Below are positions 15,088-21,138 of a stretch of DNA of 26,267 nt, in pieces. The stretch covers positions 1-26,267 of the forward strand of contig JBCCEJ010000081.1 in assembly GCA_039030335.1 (NCBI GenBank), read 5' to 3'. The position numbers and the translations under genes are program-made. The DNA comes from JBCCEJ01 sp039030335. GTDB lineage: Bacteria > Pseudomonadota > Gammaproteobacteria > HK1. The notes under the pieces were generated by a model. It saw only the letters and a program-made list of their open reading frames with translations, did not search any database and had not been told where the DNA came from. The first letter of the stretch is position 1. Each line of letters opens with the position of its first letter.

Positions 15088-15116
15088 AGAGTATGACGCG
15101 CGCCGCAGGGCGTCAA
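15088..15116 (-). promoter_or_regulatory. Sigma70-like promoter for the riboswitch operon
   Basis: TTGACG (15111-15116) and TACTCT (15088-15093) are separated by 17 bp on the minus strand. The -35 box matches five of six consensus bases, the -10 box three of six. The predicted start of transcription, near 15081, lies just before the first base of the aptamer, which is where it should be. The -10 is weak, so this is a candidate only. Confidence 0.45.
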
Positions 15117-15128
15117 GCGATGCCAGCG

Positions 15129-15449
15129 TCAGGGGCGCGAGGGAAAGATGCCCGCGACGACGACGCAGTAGCGCATGCCCTTTGCCGGCTCTTTACCCTT
15201 CAGATTCGGCAAGCCGAACGTGGTGCGGCCATCTCCGCCGTAGGTGGTGCCATACAGCGCAAACAACGGCGTATGTTGGGAGATGGGTAGAAGCCGCCCG
15301 TCCGCTGGCAGCGTGTCGCGTTGACAGAAGTTCGTGCCCATCAGCAGCACCTGGCCGAGGTAGAAATCGAGCGCTTTGGCGGGCGTGTGTACCGTCAGCC
15401 CAATACCTAAGATCGCGGCGACCATGGCGGAGCGAAAGGTGCGAAACAT
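15129..15449 (-). CDS. Small exported protein with a phage tail collar domain
   Basis: Starting at ATG 15449 the protein has 106 residues: a signal peptide (MFRTFRSAMVAAILGIGLTV... ending PAKA, cleavage likely before LDFYLGQ) and then one short tail-collar domain, GQVLLMGTNFCQRDTLPADG, LLPISQHTPLFALYGTTYGG, DGRTTFGLPNLKGKEP. The collar domain is known from phage tail fibres and from bacterial microcystin-related MdpB-type proteins, where it follows no signal peptide; a secreted single-domain version points to an extracellular or periplasmic structural role. Two Cys in the mature part (NFC and RYC) could form a disulfide. Its frame is open upstream to 15572 but that part lacks the signal. It is immediately upstream, in genome order, of the riboswitch promoter, and no phage genes are nearby. 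Confidence 0.8.
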   Translation of the reverse strand: MFRTFRSAMVAAILGIGLTVHTPAKALDFYLGQVLLMGTNFCQRDTLPADGRLLPISQHTPLFALYGTTYGGDGRTTFGLPNLKGKEPAKGMRYCVVVAGIFPSRP

Positions 15450-15595
15450 CGTGAGTACCCGTGGTGGCAGTTGCGACGTTTTACCACGTGCGGGTGGCAA
15501 ATGCCGTCGATACAGGCGTTGGAACGCCACGGCTGTGGTATCGGGAATCGCCACCGCGGTAGATGGCTCCACCGCGGCGCCGTCGAACCCGGATG

Positions 15596-16597
15596 CTACC
15601 GTTCGGTCGGCTTACGGCGATACGCGGCCACGAAAACCAGCGCGGGCGCCAGCAGCCAAAGCGTCAGAGGCGCCGGTACGTTTGCCGTGGACGCTGCGAT
15701 TGCGATGGTGCTCGTGATCGTGTGGCTGACGCCGCCCGCTGGTGCCGCGGACCCGACGAGCGGCGTCGATGGACCACTGATCGCCGAGAACAACTCGCGG
15801 CCATTCGGCTGGAGGCCAACCGGTAGCAATGCGACGGACCCCAATACACTGCCGGCCACGTTGGTCGGATCGACTGGATTGTGAGCGTCGTTGAACAGCG
15901 CGCCGCCAAATGTGAGCGTGCTCGCCGGCACGGTGTAGACACCTTTCCAACGTTCGAAGTTGAACTCGTCCATGACCTGATTGACGGTTGCGATCAAGGT
16001 CCCGCTGCCGTCGACCCGGCCACCCTGCTCATTGTCTGCCGCCACGTAAATGCCGCCGCCGGCGTCTTGCAGCGTGTTGACGATGTTGGTGGTCAGGTTG
16101 GTCTCGTCGGGATTGTTCTCGTGGAAGCGCCAGCCCATGGCGTCCATCACGAACTCATCTCTGGACGTCGCATCCGACCAGTTGCGCAACGCGTTGATAT
16201 CGGCGGCGCTGAGGTTCGGCGGTGTGTTGGATGCGAAGTTGTTGACGACCCAGACCTGATCAAACGTCGCGTCGAGCACGTGCGAGATGAGGTCCGCTGA
16301 GCCGTTGTTCTGAATACCAAGCGTGAAGGCCGAGTTGGCGGTGCGCGTCAGGGCGACTTCGACGACGTCGTAGCCAGCCTGCGTCAGCGTGTCGATGTAG
16401 CCGGTTTTTGCCCTGATGCTGTGGGTGTCCATCGGACGGTCCGAGGCGCCTTCCCAGACGTAGAGCACCTTGCCGGCCGCAGTGCCGCCAGCGGCGGCGT
16501 GGTTGACCGGGTCGTGCGTGATCACGACTGCGAACACGGCCGGGCTCAGCACTGCCAGCAGGACTAGAGTGAGCGAGCGGGAAATCAGATAGCGCAT
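15596..16597 (-). CDS. Exported protein with PEP-CTERM-like C-terminal anchor
   Basis: From ATG 16597 (AAGG about 10 nt upstream) the product is 333 residues. MRYLISRSLTLVLLAVLSPAVFA is a clear signal peptide, given here as the first 23 residues; the body contains KVLYVWEGASDRPMD, an apparent Rossmann-like layout (DTLTQAGYDVVEVALTR, FDQVWVVNNFA, GGGIYVAADNE) and ends with VPAPLTLWLLAPALVF followed by AAYRRKPTER. That tail has the three parts of a PEP-CTERM sorting signal (VPxP motif, hydrophobic helix, Arg-rich end), with VPAP in place of VPEP. PEP-CTERM proteins are processed by exosortase and are tied to exopolysaccharide or cell-surface assembly. No exosortase is in the window. The body function is unknown. 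An AT-rich 14-bp tandem repeat lies directly upstream. Confidence 0.8.
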   Translation of the reverse strand: MRYLISRSLTLVLLAVLSPAVFAVVITHDPVNHAAAGGTAAGKVLYVWEGASDRPMDTHSIRAKTGYIDTLTQAGYDVVEVALTRTANSAFTLGIQNNGSADLISHVLDATFDQVWVVNNFASNTPPNLSAADINALRNWSDATSRDEFVMDAMGWRFHENNPDETNLTTNIVNTLQDAGGGIYVAADNEQGGRVDGSGTLIATVNQVMDEFNFERWKGVYTVPASTLTFGGALFNDAHNPVDPTNVAGSVLGSVALLPVGLQPNGRELFSAISGPSTPLVGSAAPAGGVSHTITSTIAIAASTANVPAPLTLWLLAPALVFVAAYRRKPTER

Positions 16598-16640
16598 TGA
16601 CAGTTGCCTTTCAATTAAACGCGAGTTTGCGGAAATCAAA

Positions 16641-16696
16641 TCTGCAAATTCGAATCTGTAAGTTCAAATCTGTAAATTCAAATCTGTAAATTCAAA
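16641..16696. repeat. Four tandem copies of a 14-bp AT-rich repeat
   Basis: Units start at 16641, 16655, 16669 and 16683 with consensus TCTGTAAATTCAAA; the last two are identical, the first two differ by two or three bases, and partial copies flank both sides (AAATCAAA at 16633, GTGCAAAA at 16698). The repeat lies 44-99 bp before the start of the exported PEP-CTERM-like gene, in the stretch where its promoter should be, within 292 gene-free bases (16598-16889). It may be a set of regulator sites or a slippage-prone spacer. Confidence 0.85.
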
Positions 16697-16889
16697 AGTG
16701 CAAAATACGGGCCACGAACTGATTTCTCTATGTATTTCAGGAAGATGACTGACACGCGCCCAGCGTTCCCCCGAAGTTCTGTAAGCTTTTCCGACATTTG
16801 CACTGATGCGGCGTTGGCGAGCGCCGCCGTGTTAGGTTGCACGGCTAAACGGCGCCTGGCCGCCGATCAGATTTGCGAGAGCCCGTTTC

Positions 16890-17711
16890 ATGTCGGAACA
16901 AACCACCACACGCCTCGCCGCCACGGTCCTGCTGGTCCGTGACGGTCCCGACGGTCTTGAAGTCTTCATGGTCGTGCGTCATCACGAGATTGATTTCGCC
17001 TCCGGCGCCATGGTGTTCCCGGGCGGGTCGGTCGATGCCGCCGACAGCGATCCCAGGGTGCGCGCACTGAGTGATGGCGTGGACGGTCTGGACGACGCGG
17101 CACTCAGCGTGCGCGTGGCAGCGGCGCGTGAAGCTTTCGAAGAGTGTGGCGTTCTATACGCGCGAGAAAACGGCTCAGACGCTCTGATCGATGGCGCCCG
17201 CGCGCAGGCGCTGGGTGCGCGATACCGTGAGGCGCTGGAGCAAGGCGAAGTGTCAATGGCCGATGTAGCCGAACGCGAGGGATTGCGCCTTGCGCTTGGC
17301 GAACTCGAACACTTCGCGCATTGGGTCACGCCGGCCAACATGCCAAAGCGCTTTGATACGCACTTCTTCGTGTCGGCGGCGCCGGCTGATCACGAGTTGC
17401 GTCATGACGGCACGGAGTCGGTGGATTCCATCTGGATTCGCCCGGCCGATGCGTGCGCAGCCGCTGACGCGGGTGAGCGGACGATCATCTTCCCGACACG
17501 GCTGAATGTCGAAAAGCTCGGTCAGAGCCCGACCGTTGAAGCCGCGCTCGGCGCGGCGCGCAGCGCACCGGTGGTATGCGTTCGCCCGGAAGTCGAAAAG
17601 ACCGAGAACGGGCGCATCCTGCACATACCGGCTGAAGCGGGTTACGGCGGGTCTGAGTTCGTCGTTGGCGGGCAGGCCGGGCAACGCGCCGAAATCCAGC
17701 GCCGCGGTTGA
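16890..17711 (+). CDS. Nudix hydrolase, NUDT19/CoA-diphosphatase-like
   Basis: The 273-residue protein has a Nudix box split by an insertion: GAMVFPGGSVDAADSD (Gly45-Gly46) and, about 33 residues later, AAAREAFEECGVLYAR (R80-E81-x2-E84-E85-x-G87), the REx2EExG metal site. The long insertion between the glycine turn and the helix, and the following AHWVTPANMPKRFDTHFF segment, resemble eukaryotic NUDT19 and related bacterial proteins, which hydrolyse CoA and acyl-CoA esters at the pyrophosphate. By analogy a CoA/acyl-CoA diphosphatase is a reasonable guess; other nucleotide-diphosphate substrates are possible. The last ~60 residues look low in conservation. It stands alone on the plus strand, with ATG 16890 and a weak GAGAG upstream, and converges on the MFS gene. 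Confidence 0.88.
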   Translation: MSEQTTTRLAATVLLVRDGPDGLEVFMVVRHHEIDFASGAMVFPGGSVDAADSDPRVRALSDGVDGLDDAALSVRVAAAREAFEECGVLYARENGSDALIDGARAQALGARYREALEQGEVSMADVAEREGLRLALGELEHFAHWVTPANMPKRFDTHFFVSAAPADHELRHDGTESVDSIWIRPADACAAADAGERTIIFPTRLNVEKLGQSPTVEAALGAARSAPVVCVRPEVEKTENGRILHIPAEAGYGGSEFVVGGQAGQRAEIQRRG

Positions 17712-17741
17712 TCCGACTGGCGCGTGTTGCCCCGGGGGTCG

Positions 17742-18947
17742 TCAGGCGGTACGCGTCATCGGCTTGAACCGGGTCAGTGAAAGCAGGATGGCGCCGAGCG
17801 CGAAGAAACCCGCCACGGTCATGAACGCCACGCTGTAGCTGCCATAGCGGTCGAAGGCGTAGCCGGCGAGCAGCGGCCCCAGGCCGAACGCGACCACCGA
17901 ACTCGAGCTCATGAGCCCCATGATGGCGCCAAAGTGCTTGAGCCCGAACGCGTCTTGCACGAGCACCGTATGCACGACGCCGAACCCCCCCATGAAAAGC
18001 CCAAACACCGGCAGCAGGTAGCGCACCAGGTCGGGTGAGTCCAGATAGGCGACCAGCGCGCCGGTCACCGCCTGTCCAGACAGGTTCGCGATCGCTGCAA
18101 GCCTGGGTCCAATTTTGTCGGTCATGGTGCCGAACACCACCTTCCCGGCGAAGCCGCCCATCGCGAGCGTACTGAGCGCCACGGCTGCCTCCGTCGCGCT
18201 GACGCCGAGGTTCACGAGGTGCGCGAGTGCGTGGGACAGGATGGTGCTGTAGGTGAAGTACCCGAGCGTTACGACCAGCAGGATGATGTAGAAGAGCCGC
18301 GTGCGTACCGCCTCCCGCGCCGTGTAGCCGGTTTGCGTGGTCGTCGCCGTTGATGGCGCGTTCTCGGCGTGAGTCGTTCCGGGTCGCTCGCGCACGATGA
18401 ACCACGCGATCACGGCCAACACGAAACAGGTGGCGCCAAGCGCCGCGAACGCTTCGCGCCAGCTCGCCATCGCGAGCACGGCGGCAACGCCGATCGGAAC
18501 GGTGAGCCCGCCGAAGTTGTTGCCCATCGCGGCGATGCCGAGCATGCGGCCGCGCGCGGTCGGATACCACGCGGCGACGAGCTTGCCCGTCGGCAGCGTC
18601 GTCATGCCCGCGAAGGTCACGAACTGCAGGAAGCTGAGTGCGTACCAGTGCCAAAGTTCGGTCATCAAGGGGCGCAACACCAGTCCAAGGCCCGAGATGA
18701 CGAGCGAGAAGACGATGACGGGCCGCGCGCCGATCCGATCCATGATGCGGCCGATGAGCGGGGCGGTCAGGCCGCTGACGGCGGCAAATGACAGCGATGC
18801 GCTGATCTCCGTGCGCGTCCACCCGTAGGTGTCCGCCAGCGACGGAATGAACAGACCAAACGCGTATTGGGCCGTGCCAACCGCGACCGCCGTCGACATG
18901 AATACAACGCCGACGATCGCGGCGCCGTGCAGCGCATGCGGGCTCAA
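17742..18947 (-). CDS. Major facilitator superfamily transporter
   Basis: A 401-residue integral membrane protein with about 12 hydrophobic helices in two halves split by a polar loop near residue 195 (RERPGTTHAENAPSTATTT). The signature loop between helices 2 and 3 is visible as LIGRIMDRIGARPVI, and repeated in the second half as VVFGTMTDKIGPRLAA. The overall pattern (YAFGLFIPSLADTYGWTRTEIS at the start) is that of the oxalate/formate-antiporter and monocarboxylate group, so a small organic anion is the likely cargo. The start is a TTG at 18947, needed to complete helix 1; the first ATG would remove part of it and no strong Shine-Dalgarno is seen. It lies 44 bp downstream of the AhpD-like gene on the same strand and may share its transcript. 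Confidence 0.9.
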   Translation of the reverse strand: MSPHALHGAAIVGVVFMSTAVAVGTAQYAFGLFIPSLADTYGWTRTEISASLSFAAVSGLTAPLIGRIMDRIGARPVIVFSLVISGLGLVLRPLMTELWHWYALSFLQFVTFAGMTTLPTGKLVAAWYPTARGRMLGIAAMGNNFGGLTVPIGVAAVLAMASWREAFAALGATCFVLAVIAWFIVRERPGTTHAENAPSTATTTQTGYTAREAVRTRLFYIILLVVTLGYFTYSTILSHALAHLVNLGVSATEAAVALSTLAMGGFAGKVVFGTMTDKIGPRLAAIANLSGQAVTGALVAYLDSPDLVRYLLPVFGLFMGGFGVVHTVLVQDAFGLKHFGAIMGLMSSSSVVAFGLGPLLAGYAFDRYGSYSVAFMTVAGFFALGAILLSLTRFKPMTRTA

Positions 18948-18991
18948 AGGTCGGTCAGCTAAAGCGTGGGTGAAACGTTGGGCGCCGGCAT

Positions 18992-19555
18992 TCAGGCGGC
19001 GTCCGCCGGGTGCTGCGGCAACACATCAACACCGTCTTCGACGTCGGTTTGCAACACGTCGTTGAAGCGGTTGAACGCGCCGCAAAGGGCGATCCGCCAG
19101 GTCAGCTCGACGAGCTGGGCGTCGTCGAAGTGCTCGCGAAGCCGCGCATACAGGTCATCGCGCACGCGGTTCCAGTTCACGGTTACTTCGCGGGCGTATT
19201 CACAGACCAGCTTGTCGACGTCATCGAACTCCGCCTGATTCTCGAAATCGAGGATATTCGTGGCCGCCTCGTCGGAAACGCCCGAGATGGTCAGGAACGG
19301 CGTGTGGTGCGACACGCAGTACGTGCATTCGTTCAGCTTCGACACCATGACGAGCGCAAGCTCGAGATAACGCTTCGGCAGGACGCCTTCTGCGCGCAGC
19401 TCGAGCAGGAGATTCCAGGTATTGCGCATCACCGGGGGGCGGTTGGCCATGGCGCCCAGCAGGCTGCCGAACTCTCCGTAGGAGGCGGCGCGCTCGTAGA
19501 CTTCCCGGTCAGCGCCGGTCAGTTCTTCTGCGGGAACGGTGCGTACTCTGGCCAT
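18992..19555 (-). CDS. Carboxymuconolactone decarboxylase / AhpD-like protein
   Basis: The 187-residue all-helical protein carries the AhpD-type redox motif E76-C77-TY-C80-VSH-H84 (NECTYCVSHH), the CxxC pair and His that in AhpD-like proteins act as a peroxidase-linked disulfide relay. The rest (PKRYLELALVMVSKLN before, FDDAQLVELTWRIALCGAFNRFND after) follows the usual uncharacterised peroxidase-related / CMD pattern. It is probably a cytosolic thiol antioxidant enzyme; decarboxylation is less likely given the CxxC. Directly upstream on the same strand, past a hairpin, is the ArsC-like selenoprotein gene, so two thiol/selenol redox proteins sit together. Some AhpD-like homologs use Sec in place of the first Cys, but here both positions are Cys. 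Confidence 0.9.
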   Translation of the reverse strand: MARVRTVPAEELTGADREVYERAASYGEFGSLLGAMANRPPVMRNTWNLLLELRAEGVLPKRYLELALVMVSKLNECTYCVSHHTPFLTISGVSDEAATNILDFENQAEFDDVDKLVCEYAREVTVNWNRVRDDLYARLREHFDDAQLVELTWRIALCGAFNRFNDVLQTDVEDGVDVLPQHPADAA

Positions 19556-19692
19556 CTTGGCTCTCCGTGTGCTCAGTATGTGCGGCCACGGCGACGACCG
19601 ATGGTCTTCGCCTGGCCTCTCGCGAGATGCCAGGAAAGTATCTCCGGTACTGGCCGAGTGCGCCAGGTACTGCAGATATCCGCGCCCGGCGA

Positions 19693-19726
19693 TGCGGAAT
19701 CGGGCCAGTGCATGCCCGATTCCGCA
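19693..19726. terminator. Perfect 12-bp hairpin downstream of the ArsC-like selenoprotein gene
   Basis: TGCGGAATCGGG (19693-19704) and CCCGATTCCGCA (19715-19726) form a perfect 12-bp stem with a 10-nt loop. It lies about 58 bp after the stop of the selenoprotein gene and 138 bp before the AhpD-like gene, in a 228-bp gap with no gene. No T-run follows on the minus strand, so it may be a terminator aided by other factors, an mRNA-stabilising stem or a regulatory site. Confidence 0.55.
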
Positions 19727-19783
19727 GCCAGTTTTCGAGGCAATGCGCCGGTTGTCGGATCTCGACCTGTCTCGCAGACCTTC

Positions 19784-20125
19784 TCAGCCGAAGACCGCTT
19801 CGAACTGCTCTTCGTTGAAGCCTACCAGCAGGGTCTTGCCAACCTTGAGGGTGGGTGCGCGCAGGTTTCCGGTCGGGCCCAGCATTGCGTCGACGGCTTC
19901 GTCGCTGACGTCTTTGCCAGCTTTGAACTCGGCGATTTTCTTGCCTTTGGCGACGACCAGTTTCGATGCGGCCTGCGCCATTTCGATCGCGTCGTCGCGG
20001 CCCAGTTTGCGCGACGCCGGAATGATTTCTTCAGGGGTCAGCTCGCGTGCCTCCAAAAACTTGGATGCTTTTCCGCAGCTGTTTCAACCCTTGCGGTGGT
20101 AATACCAGTTGATGGTTTTAGCCAT
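19784..20125 (-). CDS. ArsC/glutaredoxin-related selenoprotein (UNSC motif, in-frame TGA)
   Basis: From ATG 20125 (AAGGAG at 20136-20141) the frame reads MAKTINWYYHRKG, then a TGA at 20086-20084, then NSCGKASKFLEARELTPEE and on to the end, 113 residues. The TGA falls exactly on the first position of the CxxC-like active site, giving Sec14-N-S-Cys17, and the protein after it is intact: GPTGNLRAPTLKVGKTLLVGF is the C-terminal core of the arsenate-reductase-related glutaredoxin family. The hairpin after the TGA meets the SECIS rules. These proteins have a thioredoxin fold; a selenol/thiol reductase role is likely, but arsenate reduction is not shown. Automatic tools would begin the gene at TTG 20056 and lose the active site. 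It is divergent from the PhyH gene. Confidence 0.93.
20049..20068 (-). promoter_or_regulatory. Bacterial SECIS-like hairpin in the ArsC-like selenoprotein gene
   Basis: In the mRNA sense, UCCAA-GUUU-UUGGA forms a 5-bp stem with a four-base loop; after one A-G mismatch, GC/GC adds two more pairs (20049-20068). The loop starts with G, 24 nt after the UGA at 20086-20084, inside the 16-37 nt window of bacterial SECIS elements. Folding by eye. Confidence 0.8.
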
Positions 20126-20311
20126 GCCTACCGGACTCCTTATGTCTGCTGGCGAATGGTGAAGTGCCGGCGATTGTAGCGCAGGCCCATGTGACGGCCG
20201 CGTGATGACCACGGCGCGCTGGCCATCGAAAACGGTCGCCTCCGGCGCATAAAACGGGCGTGGGTCGCACTAGTCTGCCGCGCAAACGATCAACGTCCGG
20301 AAGGTACCGAC

Positions 20312-21124
20312 GTGGTGGCAACGCAACCTGTCTCCAACCTCGACGCGCTGGCGGTGAGCTACGCGCGCGATGGCTTTCTGTCGCCCGTGCCGATCCTGAG
20401 CGCCGAGGAAGCCGCGGCGCACCGCGTCGAACTCGAACACGTTGAACAACAGCTCGGCGTTTTGCACTACAAAAACAAGGTTCACACGATCTGGCCGGCT
20501 GCTTTCGCGCTTGCCACCCACCCGCGTGTGCTGGATGTGGTCGAATCGCTGCTCGGTCCCGACATCCTGTTGCACAACACCTGTTACATCATCAAAGAAG
20601 CTGAAACGCACGCACATGTCAGCTGGCATCAGGATCTCACGCACTGGGGATTCGACGGCGGTGATCAGGTGTCGCTCTGGCTTGCGATCACGCCGGCGAC
20701 GGCCGAAAGCGGCTGCATGCGCATGGTGCCCGGCAGTCATGCAGGTGGTCAGATGCATCACGATTCGGTCGCGGACACGTCGAATTTGCTGCTGCGCGGG
20801 CAGACCGTGCGCGACGTCGCCGAGAACACCGCCAGGCTTTGTCCGCTCGCGCCCGGTGAGGCGTCGTTCCACCATGGCTGGACCTTGCACGCGTCGCTAC
20901 CGAACCATGCGAAGGCACGCCGTATCGGGCTGAATGCGCAGTATCTGACGCCGTCGATGCGCCAGACCAAACACGACACCGATTCCGCGATCCTTGTGCG
21001 CGGGTGTGATCGCCACCGGCACTTCGCGACGGAGCTGCCGGCGATTGCGACTCTGGAGGCCGGCGCCGTCTCGCGCTGGCGGGCGATGGACCAGCAGTAT
21101 CAGGATACGCAGACGACCGGTTGA
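20312..21124 (+). CDS. Phytanoyl-CoA dioxygenase (PhyH) family Fe(II)/2-oxoglutarate enzyme
   Basis: A 270-residue cupin-fold dioxygenase. The iron triad is visible as H106-Q-D108 (SWHQDLTHWG) and H193 (HHGWTLHAS), and the 2-oxoglutarate-binding Arg is R203 or R204 (ARRIGLNAQYL). VPGSHAGGQMHHD is the typical loop between them. The family hydroxylates a wide range of small molecules, including acyl-CoAs, ectoine, halogenated and phosphonate compounds, so the substrate is unknown. The start is GTG 20312 with GGAAGG 7 nt upstream; a second GTG follows. It is divergent from the ArsC-like selenoprotein gene and runs into the hydantoinase gene tail to tail with 14 bp between them. The phosphonate-type transporter 3 kb away makes an organophosphonate substrate one option. 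Confidence 0.92.
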   Translation: MVATQPVSNLDALAVSYARDGFLSPVPILSAEEAAAHRVELEHVEQQLGVLHYKNKVHTIWPAAFALATHPRVLDVVESLLGPDILLHNTCYIIKEAETHAHVSWHQDLTHWGFDGGDQVSLWLAITPATAESGCMRMVPGSHAGGQMHHDSVADTSNLLLRGQTVRDVAENTARLCPLAPGEASFHHGWTLHASLPNHAKARRIGLNAQYLTPSMRQTKHDTDSAILVRGCDRHRHFATELPAIATLEAGAVSRWRAMDQQYQDTQTTG

Positions 21125-21138
21125 CCGGGCGCGGGCAG

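Noticed and set aside
17485..18822. 445-codon minus-strand open frame overlapping the MFS gene in another frame
   Set aside because: Extreme Arg content and no membrane helices; the overlapping MFS frame has full family structure.
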